Made by a program: the position numbers and the translations under genes
From: Forficula auricularia
Taxonomy: Eukaryota > Arthropoda > Insecta > Dermaptera > Forficulidae
Length of the DNA stretch: 64,000 bases
NCBI GenBank assembly: GCA_024734495.1
Contig: JALMQS010000068.1
Coordinates: 2,775,501-2,839,500 of the forward strand
Direction of reading: 5' to 3'
Notes under the pieces: generated by a model
The model's input: only the letters and a program-made list of their open reading frames with translations
Told to the model about the DNA's origin: nothing
Databases searched by the model: none
Shown: in pieces, positions 54,498-64,000 of the stretch
Numbering within the stretch: position 1 is the first letter of the stretch
How the letters are laid out: each line of letters starts with the position of its first letter

Positions 54498-54675
54498 TTT
54501 TTTTTTTTGGCTTTTCGGCCTTCCTAGCCACAAGCCATTTACGATACTATTCATTTTTTAAATTTGTCCCTACCCCGGGGGTCAGATTTTAGCCGGATGC
54601 CTCGAGTCGGATTCGAACCCGGGTCCACTTGGTTAGCAGGATGACGCGCTACCGCCTACCCTATCTGACCCCCCA
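54498..54675 (-). mobile_element. SINE family 2 (tRNA-derived), copy 2
   Basis: On the minus strand: GGGGGTCAGAT (54663-54673), A-box-like TAGGCGGTAGCGCGTC, B-box GGTTCGAATCC, then ATCTGACCCCC (54577-54587) pairing with the start over 11 bp. The body GGCTTGTGGCTAGGAAGGCC leads to an A-rich tail (plus-strand T run 54498-54508). The 97-base head has an unusually long end stem and a T-arm that no longer pairs well, so it is a SINE rather than a tRNA gene. The target duplication is unclear here. Confidence 0.8.
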
Positions 54676-54679
54676 TTGA

Positions 54680-55568
54680 TTATTATTAAACACGCTCTAA
54701 AAAAATTAATTGTTCATTTCATTCAAACCGGCAATTAAAAATCTGTATATCATATGGTCTAATTTCTTTATATTTTTTAAATATTACCAGCTGCCACCTG
54801 TTGGAGGAAAGAAGGCTGATGTTTGTGATTACTGAGAACGATTATGAAAGTATTGTGGTCTTAGTTGGGAGGCCATGTATCCAATTACTGAGGACCGATG
54901 CCTCCATACAAATGTTATGGTGGATGAGTGCAGTGTAGTGACCACTGTAACCTAGGCAACAGTGAACAGAAATGCTCTGGAGAAGTTGGCTTTAGTCTAA
55001 AGCCTTATGCGAAAATCATATTATACAACGAGGGTTGAACTGCGATTGGATTTAGGTGTACACGTCTTTGGAATTATGTGGAATTATTTTGGAATTCATT
55101 AGATAATGCCCCTACATCTATTGTCTTCTACTTGTAAATGAAAGTGGAAGTGGAAGTAGGTGTACACGATAGGTCGCGGGTCACCCTCGTTATATACTAT
55201 ATTAACCGAGTGAGGCCCTCGCCATCAGTAAATAACATACATATTCTTATTGGGAGAAATGTTGTTGTTCACCGATGGCGAGCCCCTAATACATTACTGA
55301 TTTTCGTCAATCATAACCGCTTCAAACTCATAAGCGGGCATATAGATAAAAAAATCATGGTTGGGTAGACTAGGAGGCTTCTTGACGCCTATAAGTCCAG
55401 GGGACCCACAGAATCCCAATCGAAGATATTAAAGTATTAAATAAGTAATAGAGAGGCCTTTTTAGTTCTTCTATCCAGGACATACAAATATTGAAATTCT
55501 CCAGTAAAGTCACGGGACATTATGGAATTAAAAAAAATGGAAATGATCAAAGTAATTTGAATTAATAC
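54680..55568. other. Moderately GC-rich stretch with a hairpin
   Basis: CCCTCGCCATCAGTAAATAACA (from 55214) and its near-complement GTTCACCGATGGCGAGCC (55278-55295) could fold into a stem of about 22 bp. The rest (54780-55100) has no repeat match and no credible frame. Confidence 0.35.
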
Positions 55569-55573
55569 ATTAA

Positions 55574-56130
55574 CACCCCGTTGCTGACGCTGGACCTGTA
55601 GGATCTACTCGTCATGTTTGTTGTTACTAGGCGCAAACGCTTTAGACGTGAGACCTTCTTATGCTCCTGACTTCCTAAGACTCAACTGTTAGTGCCAGTT
55701 TGACAATTGACGATTCAGACCTTGTCTTGAAACGAAGATAAGAAGACTAACAAAATACACCTGCAATTTTTGTGGGCAACACCTTTGCATTCAACACTCC
55801 TCTTTTTCGTGTCATGATGTGTGTAATTCGGTTAATGGAAACAATGATAACCATGAGTGATTTTTGTGTTCATTTAATTACTTTTCTTTCAGTTTTCATT
55901 TACTTGTCATTGTTAGAACTTAAAATATACAATTTTTTTATTATTTTCAAAAATTATAACTTTTAGTGTATTTTTTAATAAAAATTTTATATAAAAGAGT
56001 TTCTACCTTTATGTATAACCTTAAGCAAGTAAGTATTCTCTCAATCCGTAGTTAAATATTCATTTTTGTAAGATGGATCTCACAGAACCAGCGCCAGCAA
56101 AACTGGGACTCCAAGGGTGCCAGCAACGTG
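55574..56130. mobile_element. piggyBac-like MITE flanked by TTAA
   Basis: TTAA lies directly outside both ends (55570-55573 and 56131-56134). The left end CACCCCGTTGCTGACGC and the right end GTGCCAGCAACGTG are inverted apart from two extra C. TTAA duplication with short C-rich ends is the piggyBac signature. It is 557 bp with no transposase frame; the open frame at 55772-55966 is hydrophobic, short and of no known family. Confidence 0.65.
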
Positions 56131-56134
56131 TTAA

Positions 56135-57290
56135 GTAAATTGAAAACGTTTCTAAAAAATTTAGTAGTTTATTTTTTATTAAATATTAAATAGATCAGTG
56201 TAATAAGTGAGATGCATCGAAATCAAAAAATTTAATTATAAGTAATTATAGAAAATAAAAACATAGAAAGATATGGAAATTGTCTAATAAATATTTATAG
56301 AAAAATTGAAAGTGTCCTCTTTAAAGGGTTTCTTTCTTCTTTGAAATGGATTTAATTCATTCTGTTTTTACGTTACTAAAGATAGATCTAAAGAAGAATC
56401 AGTGAATCTGTTTAGTTATTATAAAACTATTCGACCTATGGTCGTATCCTCGTGAGATATTTAACGCGATTTCTTAGTATGATCATGATTAGAATATCTT
56501 ATAATTTATAGACAAAAATACATCGATTCAATAAAGAAATCAAATAATTATAGTATTTTCTATGTGCCGGCTTACTTGTGGTTAGGTTGGTTTCCGTCGA
56601 TCGGACTGATATGTTTTTATTTAAAATGGTCTTTCTCCTTCTGCTACTGATAAGAACAAGATGGAAATCGTTCTCATTAGGAAGAGCTGTAGACAAGAGA
56701 GGGAAGCACATACAAAAGTACCGACTGACAGTTTGTCAAGCTCACTTACTCTCAGAACGTGAATGAAAATTTACCCACACTATCCAAGAAGTTGAATTGA
56801 CTTACCAACACACGGAACGAACCAGACAACAAAAAGATCATGATCGAAATCACGAAAAACAAAAGAAATGGAGAGGATCGCCAAGAAAAGAGGCAGGATA
56901 AAAAAAAGGAAGAAATTCCTTGCATTAATATAAATATGTTAAAAATATATATGATAAAATATAAATTTAGTTTATATTTTTTTGATCATAGTGCGATTAA
57001 TTAAATTATTGAAAGAATTCTTTGGTTTGAACGCTATTAAATAGAGGGGAAAGGTTAAATAATTGCTCATAATAAACAAGCATTAATTAAAAAAGAAGAA
57101 AAAAAGAAGACTGATCTTATTCACCAACTCGTTTATCTCTATGACTTTTAGAGGCTTGAATTATTCAAGACTCATCTTCACATCATCGTTAGAAATTTCT
57201 ACTACTTTTTTTCACGATGAAATAGTGAATACTTAACTGTGTTAAACCTTATGTCCAACACCTAGTTACATCACTGTCATATATATAATA
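56135..57290. other. AT-rich stretch, nothing recognised
   Basis: No feature was supported. Confidence 0.35.
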
Positions 57291-57292
57291 TA

Positions 57293-57680
57293 CCAGATGC
57301 AAAGCCCCCTTCGGCGGGTACTAGCCAGAAGGCTTCTTCTTCTTCTTCGAGTGCCATACCCGAAACGGGTGTCGGCGCCTCTCCATATATACCTGTGCTG
57401 AGTGTGTTTAGTTGTTTTACACAGATATACGGGACCTACTTTTTAACGCCGGTTCCGAACGGCTAATTTGGAGAGGTGACTAGGCAATTATACTCTTGGT
57501 AGGTTGCCATTACTTTCCAAGAGGAGGCGACTGCAAATATCTATCTGCTGAGACTCGGTCTCGAACCAGCGATCTCAGAGTCAGCGACCCGACACTCTAG
57601 CCACTGACCCACAGTCGCCTCCGCCAGAAGGCTACTAAATTTTATTTATCATGAACTATTGAGGTGTTTTGTGGCGTAAA
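57293..57680 (-). mobile_element. Helitron 3' end on the minus strand, interrupted by a SINE
   Basis: Minus-strand CCCGCCGAAGGGGGC, the Helitron hairpin with one change, is followed by TTTGCAT and CTGG, then T. The upstream TGGCTAGTA matches TGGCTAATA before the hairpin of the Helitron at 59 kb. SINE family 1 sits about 30 bases inside the end. The 5' end was not located, so the right boundary is nominal. Confidence 0.6.
57335..57622 (-). mobile_element. SINE family 1 (tRNA-derived, GAA tail), full copy with 11-base target duplication
   Basis: GCCAGAAGGCT flanks both sides (57324-57334 and 57623-57633). The minus strand begins GGAGGCGACTGTGGGTCAGT, with A-box TGGGTCAGTGG and perfect B-box GGTTCGAGACC (57557-57567). 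The 100-base head ends CAGTCGCCTCC, pairing with the first 11 bases. A body follows and ends GGGTATGGCACTCGAAGAAG with further GAA. A truncated copy is at 14017-14079. The (GAA)n tail equals that of the truncated RTE at 34.8 kb, which suggests an RTE partner (inference). Confidence 0.88.
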
Positions 57681-57689
57681 TTTAAATTA

Positions 57690-58385
57690 AGTTTTCGATT
57701 AGTGGACTGAATTGTATTTAATCAGATTATACAATTAATTGAAGGAGTAAATTTAAATCAATCGAATGATCTTAGCGTTGAATTGCTGAAGATTAAGTTG
57801 ATTTTAATTTTAAATAAAAATGGACCTTGTAAAAATCAACTAACAGGATTTGTAGAAAGAAAAGTTTAGAAATAGGCTTTTTTATATATAATTTTATTTA
57901 TAAATATAAGTTTAATATTTAGAGGAAGCTTTATTGTATAAAACTTTTTACTTAATTATTCATAGAGACCTCTGGTGTCCAACTCAAAAGGGGGTGGAGG
58001 GTAATTTGAAACGTTTTTAAACTTAAATAACAAACATTTTTAATTCATCCATACAAAATACAAAAATTGTGCATTTCAAAGCACCAAACTATTAGAATAT
58101 AATAATTTAAATTTCCTAATTTTAATAAATTTTATTTGTCATTAACTACTAGTGGATATTAAAAATAAAAAATATCACGTCGGCTTCTTCGCGCAAGCCG
58201 ATTATAATAAGTATAGATAGATATAGATGTTTACTTTAAAAAAAATTCCCTCAACAAAACCTAATTCTGAATTTTTTGTAAATAAAAATTCAATGACTCT
58301 CTCACCTTTCAAATTTATTTCAAAAACAATAATGACGCCACCGTCATACACTTTCTATCTAAAACCTTCTCTCTGAACCCTAAAT
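57690..58385. other. AT-rich stretch, mostly nothing recognised
   Basis: AAATTTTATTTGTCATTAAC near 58128 resembles 57645-57665. A CGGCTT...AAGCCG hairpin lies at 58173-58192. Neither could be placed in a defined element. Confidence 0.35.
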
Positions 58386-58391
58386 AATTAA

Positions 58392-59303
58392 TCTATATAT
58401 ATAAAATTAAGGTTTTGTCTGTACATTGCTCCAAATCACGCCAAATTTTGATTGCACACGTTTCAAGCGAAGTTATGAACGAAAACACCCTCAAAAAAAT
58501 TCCTGTATGTCTGTCTGTATGTTTGCGTGGTTTCTGCGAAAAGTTGCTCACGATTCACGTAAAAACGGCTGAAGGGATTATTATGAAATTTCATATTTCC
58601 ATCAGATGTCTTCTAACTTACGTTTTTAGCTATATAACGTTTTGATATTTTGACCCCAAAAGTGGATTTGGGAGGGAGGGGCGCACGAATGAAAATTATC
58701 AAATAACTCCTAAACTATTAAGCTCTGCGGCAAATTTTATTATCAGCAAAGTTGTAGGGGGTGTGATTTCTGACAACTATTCTTTAAAAAAATTCCACCA
58801 AAAAGCCACCCAAAATGAAGGGGGGGGTCAAAAAATGAACATTCTTACCCTTATAGCCAACTTAACCAAATTTTGTATATATAATCTGTGGGTCTCTAGA
58901 AGGTTAGAAATGCAAAAACTGGGTACGGGGAGTGGGTGCGGGGGTGGTGTGATGGTGGGGGGTTGGGGTGCGTAGGGTGGAATGGATTAGGGGGTGAGTT
59001 AGGGTATGGAGTACGGGGTGGTATGAGGGTCCGGGGGTGCTGAGGGGTGGAGTCCCGGGGGCGTATCGGGGGTGGGGTCCAGGAGACTAGGCGCGGGGGG
59101 AAGGGTGGGGTGGGGGGTTCAGGTGAGAGTCCAGAAGCGTAGTGGGGTGGTTGTGTGAGGGCGGGGGGTTGGGGTGCTGGGTGGGTTTTGGGGGGTGTGG
59201 TGGGTGGGAGTGAGGTGTGAGGGTAGGGTTCTTAGGTTGGGGGTTCAGGGGGCGTGCCCCCTGGCTAATAAGAGGGCCGCCGAAGGCGGAGCCTTGCAGC
59301 TAG
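58392..59303 (+). mobile_element. Complete non-autonomous Helitron with a G-rich core
   Basis: It starts TCTATATATATAAAATTAAG after an A (58391), the standard Helitron 5' form, and ends with a CCGCCGAAGGCGG hairpin, TTGCAG and CTAG before a T (59304). No inverted repeats or target duplication are expected, and none are seen. It has no Rep/helicase frame. From about 58915 to 59250 the plus strand is dominated by G with little C, in runs of three to seven, a strong candidate for G-quadruplex structure. The frames inside are composition-driven. Confidence 0.8.
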
Positions 59304-59309
59304 TAAACT

Positions 59310-60170
59310 ATATTTTTCTATCATGTGTGAATCGTAGATCTGTTTCAATTGTTCGAGCACAACTTAATTCACTTTTTAGAACCAGGTGATTTATTTAATT
59401 AAAATTACAACTTTTGAACTTTAATAAATAATGAATAAAATAAATAAATTAATTAATTAATTAAATTTTATTTAACAAAAAAAAAGTCTAGAAATTTATA
59501 AACTATAGATATATTATGGGAAACCCATTTATTTTTACATAGAAATTTGTAATTGAAAGTTCTTAAAATAAATGGAAGCAACAAGCAACAAATCGATTTC
59601 GTGAAATAATTTTCCAAAACTGACCATCTCAAATCAAATAATTTTTTCCGATCACTAAGATTTCTTGAACCTTGAAAAAACAAACAAACGTTTTATTCTT
59701 CTTGTCGTTTGCTTATTTCTTCAACTTATTATTATTCTAATGGAATTTGCTGAAATTTCACTTGCTGTCTATCTGTCTGTTTGTCTGTCTATCTGTTTGT
59801 CTTGACTTGTCTAGTCCTGTTCATTTGGTATGACTGGAACGACTCCTCCCCCTCTTGCTCTCTTCCTCAAGTCAGGCTTGATAACGTTTATCTCATTGAG
59901 GGTATCAGTTGCACGAACAGCGGCAGATTTCAACAGGAGATGTTCCCCAAGCACGACACAAACAAACAGATAGGTAGACAAACGGACAGACATCGCTCAC
60001 TATGGACGAAACCATGGGAAGAGAACAAACTGCGATCGAGGTAGCCAACCAAGTCTTCCCATATATAACTAAAGACCGCTGCACACGAGGCTTGTTTTTA
60101 TAATTTTTTTGACTTAAATTGAAAGTTTCATTTTGCCGAGAATTAGCAGAATTGTTATAAATTGAAGGAG
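59310..60170. other. AT-rich stretch, then a mixed-composition segment
   Basis: A TCTG/TTTG-rich run at 59763-59808 is partly inverted at 59955-59990 (ACAAACAGATAGG...GACAAACGGACAGACA). The 59830-60060 segment has balanced composition and no second copy. No gene was supported. Confidence 0.35.
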
Positions 60171-60173
60171 AGA

Positions 60174-60285
60174 ATAAAAGAGTGTGTATTCTGCTGGAAA
60201 AATAAATATTTTAATTTATTTATAATGAGGCTATAGTTCCGAGGGTTTTGCCCTCTTCATTAGTCTATTAGAATTAATTCACAGG
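60174..60285 (+). repeat. Foldback MITE family C, left half only
   Basis: ATAAAAGAGTGTGTATTCTG through GAGGGTTTTGCCCTCTTCAT matches the left arms of 11391-11575 and 13441-13679. The right arm is absent. Confidence 0.65.
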
Positions 60286-60289
60286 ACTA

Positions 60290-60805
60290 AGCCGTGAAAT
60301 AGAAGATGTCCTATCTTTTAATTCAAACAAGCTAGTCAGAAAGACACCCAGCAGTGACGTCATTTTGTCGCCACAGGCCTCCAAATTGCAAACAATCTGC
60401 CTAGATATTTTTTATGAGATTTTCTCATTGAAATGTATGTATATTTTGCAATCTAATTCTGAAATTGTTTTCAAGTGATGTGAAGTCATTCAAGATCTAG
60501 ACTGGAAGATTTTATGTTCTCGAGTGATCAGAATCCTGAATTAACCAGGTACAGATCAATCAAATGGTGTAGGTCTAGAAGTCAAAGACATAATTATTTT
60601 TTTAAGCTACCCCACTCCTATTTTATGCCCCAAAAAATATTCTTATATTTTTAGTTATAGAATTAAATTCATTTTATAATAACTTCCAATTTTTTGGTTT
60701 TAAAATCTTATAATTTAATTTTTTAATAAAGCCTACATTTTTGTTTACCCTCTTAATATTGGACCCGATTTCATCTAAGATTTAATCATCTATTAATTTC
60801 TTTTT
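60290..60805. other. AT-rich stretch, nothing recognised
   Basis: No feature was supported. Confidence 0.35.
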
Positions 60806-60807
60806 AG

Positions 60808-60925
60808 GTAACGGGAAACCACCCCTGTGAAAAATTTCCTCAGGAAAATTACAATGCAGAGGAAATACTCTCCATAGTAATCCCCAACGCTTGATTGAGT
60901 ATGGGACTTGAAGAGGAAGAAGAAT
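60808..60925 (+). repeat. Dispersed repeat G, copy 2
   Basis: ACGGGAAACCACCCCTGTGA, AAAATTACAATG and GAGTATGGGACTTGAAGAGG align with 27890-28000 in the same orientation. Confidence 0.55.
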
Positions 60926-61319
60926 TTTTTTAATCTGAAATGTTCTTATCATTTGAAAATGCTTGATCGAAATAAACCTAGCCGATTACACTGCCCAACA
61001 ATGAAAATGCTTCGGGCTCAAAAATAGCTGATTCTTATGTATTTCCACCTGCTGAATTCAAAAATCACCATAAAGATTACCGATTAGCTCTTGTTTTGGA
61101 GATATAATCGATCAAAACGGTGAAAAAGACCATTTTGACCTATTTTCGAGTTCCGTTAGATATTAAACAACAATATTTGAGATCACAATATTTTGTTGAA
61201 CTAATAGAAAACAGCTTCCTCTTGGATTTACAAATTACCACTTGTTTGTAGCTCAATTAGAACTCGAGTTATAACTAAAAAACTAAAACTACGTGATTAT
61301 AAAGGATAATAAACATTAA

Positions 61320-61460
61320 TAAAGTAAAGGGAGTGTAGTTTCAGAGTGAATGAAATAAAACTCAAAGAGGTGTATACAATCTCAATATATTTCGGATTAT
61401 TAGTCCATCATCAGGAGTTTACAGGTTAAAAACTAATCTGTAAATTCCTGATGGACTAAT
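61320..61460 (+). repeat. Foldback repeat family D, left arm
   Basis: Matches 12457-12600 (AAACTCAAAGAGGTGTATAC, TTTCGGATTATTAGTCCATC). The palindrome is cut by the TA-flanked element that begins at 61462; its second arm does not reappear after 61805. Confidence 0.6.
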
Positions 61461-61461
61461 A

Positions 61462-61803
61462 ACACTGGGCAACAAAAAAGAGGCAAGCTAAAAAACGACG
61501 ATCTGATGAAGGCACCACATAAATCTCTCCAGACACGACCATCTGTGAAGTATTATTCCAGCAATGTAGAACTCTTAGAATGTAACTACAAATTGAAAAA
61601 AAATAAAATGCACTTTCAATGTTGTTAGAATATGTAATTAAAATGTATCTTTTTCTCTTGATCCGCCACCTACTGTATTTCACAGAAACTAGAGCTAAGA
61701 AAAATTTTTAATTGTCATATTCGTTTTTCTCAACCCAAAATTGGTAGGAATTGACTCATCAAGTGCTCGAAGCATTTAAAAATTATTTTTTGTCGCCCAG
61801 TGT
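61462..61803. mobile_element. TA-flanked inverted-repeat element (Tc1/mariner type)
   Basis: The ends ACACTGGGCAACAAAAAA and TTTTTTGTCGCCCAGTGT are inverted with one mismatch. TA lies outside each end (61460-61461 and 61804-61805). It is 342 bp and inserted in family D. There is no transposase; the minus frame at 61456-61683 shows no family signature. Confidence 0.75.
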
Positions 61804-61805
61804 TA

Positions 61806-63000
61806 TTTTTAAATTCTGCTAATTTCCTTGATATGCATAATGGAGTTTCCAAAAAAAAGGAAGATTTCTTATACATTCCGGACTTTGGTAAATTTCATTT
61901 GATCATTTCTACCAAGAGCTCTTATGTACATTATATGAATCATTTTATTGTATTCCATCGAAAAATAGTAGTAATAACATTAACACGTCTCTCCGAAAGA
62001 GTCATGGGAATTTCGTCTTTGAACAATGATTCAGTACAATTTTCTACAAAAAAGATGACAATATTAACCGAAATTCTAAATTTTAAAGTATTTAAAGAGA
62101 TTTGAATCCTGTTTAACTATTCAGATATCTATGAGAATTATTTGCATTTTAAAAAATTCAGATATCTATGAGATTTATTTGCATTTTAAAAAAATTCTTA
62201 TTTTAATAGAAATCATCATTTTAGACTAAAAAATAAGAATGAGGGGTAAAAATTAAAATTATATTTTCAAACTAAAGATTTTCAAACTAAAAAAAAAAAA
62301 ACAAGAAAAATGAAATAAACTATAAAGTGAAACTATAATAAAAAAAAGAGTTATTATTTTCTTCGGGGACCAAAATTGGGGGGGGGGGAGGGTTCAAATA
62401 AATAAATCTATCAATGTATATATCAAGTTGTTGACCGTTTAATTTGTACGAAATTTCGCATATCGTCATCCTAATGCGCAAAGCTCCTAACTCCACTTTT
62501 TATAAATTCCCGTTTTTTATTCAAAGAGCAGATGGTCCATTACATAAGCACAGAAAAAGTTGTAACTCCAAAAAATTTCTTTCTAGTCTTAAAAACTTAA
62601 ATTAGATGAAGTTCTTTGCTTTGGGAAGGTTGCTAACAGTAACAGTTGTATAGCTCTCCTGTAAAATAACCTATTTTGAAGTTAAGACCTTTGTGCATTA
62701 GGGTGACGATGTGGACCTTATATAACCTTAGGAAAATAACTCACTATGTGAAATTGATAGTGACCAAAAAGGGGGCGGGGGTTTAAAAATATTTTCAAAC
62801 AAAAATCGAAGAAAGCTGATATTTCTAATAAAATAATCTCATAATTAAAAGGTGATATTTTTAATTGATAATGAACCGAAAATTAAGAGGGAAAGAGGGG
62901 GTTCTTTCATAAATAATTTTAAATAATTTTAATTCAGTATTAAATATAAGAGAAGACCCAGGTGTATGGTAAAGTCATGTGGATGATCACATCAGTTTAT
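61806..63000. other. AT-rich stretch, nothing recognised
   Basis: ATTCAGATATCTATGAGA is repeated at about 62119 and 62157 (a short tandem duplication). Otherwise nothing was supported. Confidence 0.35.
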
Positions 63001-63004
63001 TTTT

Positions 63005-63060
63005 ATCCGACTTCAAAAAAGGAGGAGGTTCTCTATTCGACTATTGTTTTTTTTTTGTCA
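63005..63060 (+). repeat. Short dispersed motif F, second copy
   Basis: TCCGACTTCAAAAAAGGAGG, then AGGTTCTCTATTCGACT and a T run, as at 49331-49385. Confidence 0.6.
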
Positions 63061-63079
63061 TTTACCAGCTTAACTATCT

Positions 63080-63205
63080 CAAGTCATATTCATCTACCCT
63101 TTCACTTGATCAACTTTCCCTTCTATTCGGTAATGCATGGTCTTTCGAGATCCATAGGGGATGCATCTTCCTGGTTAGCCCTTTCTTGCATTCGATTTCA
63201 TTGAA
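63080..63205 (+). pseudogene. LINE (Jockey/CR1-like) extreme 3' end
   Basis: ATCTACCCTTTCACTTGATC, TTCGGTAATGCATGGTCTTT, CGAGATCCATAGGGGATGCA and CTTGCATTCGATTTCATT align with the reverse complement of 32243-32370, the last codons and 3' UTR of the copy at 32.2 kb. The poly(A) tail is not preserved. Confidence 0.7.
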
Positions 63206-63209
63206 AAAT

Positions 63210-63535
63210 ATATATATATATTACCATGTACTCCTGGAAGATAAGACAAAGCATGCCCTATCATTGAATTCTCTCAAAAAAATTGTTTTTGTTCATTGTG
63301 CTTAAATATATATTAAAGGTGAAGACAAATAATTTTCATCAATTTTTTTTATCTCTGGTTCATGAATCTGAATGTCTGTCTAAATTCCGATACCTACGAT
63401 AACCCAAGAACGAAATGTCGTAGAAAGTTATTGTGGCAATGTTTGTATTTAAAATGCGGAGAAGTGACTAAATTTGGACTCACTATCTTTAGAATTTCCA
63501 GTTCAAAAATGCAAAAAAATATTTTTACTTCACCC
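63210..63535. other. AT-rich stretch, nothing recognised
   Basis: No feature was supported. Confidence 0.35.
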
Positions 63536-63540
63536 AACAT

Positions 63541-64000
63541 AAAATCATAAAGTTCCTCAAGCATTGAGATTCATATGTATACCTACCTATTTATTCCCTT
63601 TTTCGAAATATGAATGTACATTTGTACAATACGTGAAGCTTTTTCAAGAATAAAATTCACTAAAAGCAAGAATTATAAGCTCAAATATATAAGATAAAAA
63701 AAATAATGAAGTTTCGAATATTTAAAAATTTATTTTCTTCTCATATTTTCATTTTCTAAATTATTTTTTATTTCAGTCATTTATTTTCTACTACAATACT
63801 AACCAAGTCTATTGTTATATTATTCTAGTACAAGGAGACCATGAATTGGGATTTTCTAGAACAATCACAATTAATTGATAATTTCTCTCATGGACTATAA
63901 CTTGTCAGGATTCGTCTTTTAGAACTTTGCACGTTCTTACATGTCATTATATAATGGATAGTCAGGGATTATTATATCTGTGACCCTTATAAAAAATAGA
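63541..64000 (-). repeat. Dispersed repeat H, inverted copy at the window edge
   Basis: The reverse complement of this interval matches 2303-2757 throughout, for example CAATTAATTGTGATTGTTCT and GATATAATAATCCCTGACTA. It may continue past the end of the window. Confidence 0.75.

Noticed and set aside
54577..54673. Functional tRNA gene
   Set aside because: The T-arm does not pair, the end stem is 11 bp, and a SINE body with A tail follows; the same body recurs at 46 kb.
57523..57622. Functional tRNA gene on the minus strand
   Set aside because: 100 bases with an 11-bp end stem, in a target-duplication-bounded SINE.
58763..59389. Plus-strand frames with runs of G/W/V residues
   Set aside because: They come from the G-rich Helitron core.
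63541..64000. Terminal repeat of a giant 61-kb transposon with 2303-2757
   Set aside because: No target duplication or transposon genes link the two; both sit among other dispersed copies of the family (1745-2253), so independent insertions are simpler.

Overview
The window looks like AT-rich nuclear DNA from an animal, most likely an arthropod. That rests on the element set: mariner/Tc1, hAT and pogo/Tigger-like DNA elements, Helitrons, an RTE-type LINE, a second LINE family and tRNA-headed SINEs. A crustacean such as a copepod would fit, but that is inference. No bacterial, organellar or recognisable conserved host gene is present. The longest open frame is a transposon protein. There is one 100-base assembly gap (18632-18731), preceded by about 630 bases of extreme low-complexity sequence that is probably unreliable.

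Left part (1-17 kb). Dispersed repeats and a split LINE fragment come first. Then follow two copies, both on the minus strand, of an unrecognised small gene. Copy 2 has an intact 119-codon frame (14800-15159). Copy 1 (8750-9647) is related but broken by stops and frameshifts, and it carries a longer C-terminal half with two hydrophobic segments. Both copies have a 3' splice acceptor exactly 6 bases before the ATG and a matching upstream donor (GTGAGT at 15958, GTAAGT at 12865), so the duplication included the intron and leader exon. A decayed hAT transposase with an exact 8-base target duplication follows at 16.4-17.3 kb.

Middle part (18-41 kb). An intact 966-codon endonuclease/reverse transcriptase ORF of RTE type (20109-23009, minus) is flanked by near-identical direct repeats of about 545 bp. 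Further right are a hAT MITE, pogo/Tigger-like elements, a roughly 400-bp palindrome, LINE 3' ends, a composite hAT structure bounded by CAGTAGAC, a small truncated RTE insertion with a (GAA)n tail, a TA-flanked foldback MITE, a hAT MITE nested in another repeat, and a mariner with a large internal deletion.

Right part (41-64 kb). This holds a long inverted-repeat element with a tRNA-like core, two copies of a poly(A) tRNA-derived SINE (one with a 13-base target duplication), a pre-miRNA-like hairpin, a 119-bp minisatellite, a second composite hAT structure enclosing LTR/promoter-like sequence, a TTAA-flanked piggyBac-like MITE, a second SINE family with a (GAA)n tail inserted in a Helitron end, and a complete 912-bp Helitron with a G-rich core. 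The last 460 bases are an inverted copy of 2303-2757. Several GC-richer, apparently single-copy islands (about 0.7, 28.3, 33.2, 35.4 and 40.1 kb) stand out and could be regulatory or unannotated exons.

There is no operon-like organisation. The window reads as an intergenic or intronic, transposon-dense region with one small duplicated gene family. All boundaries were found by eye, and repeat matches are visual alignments.
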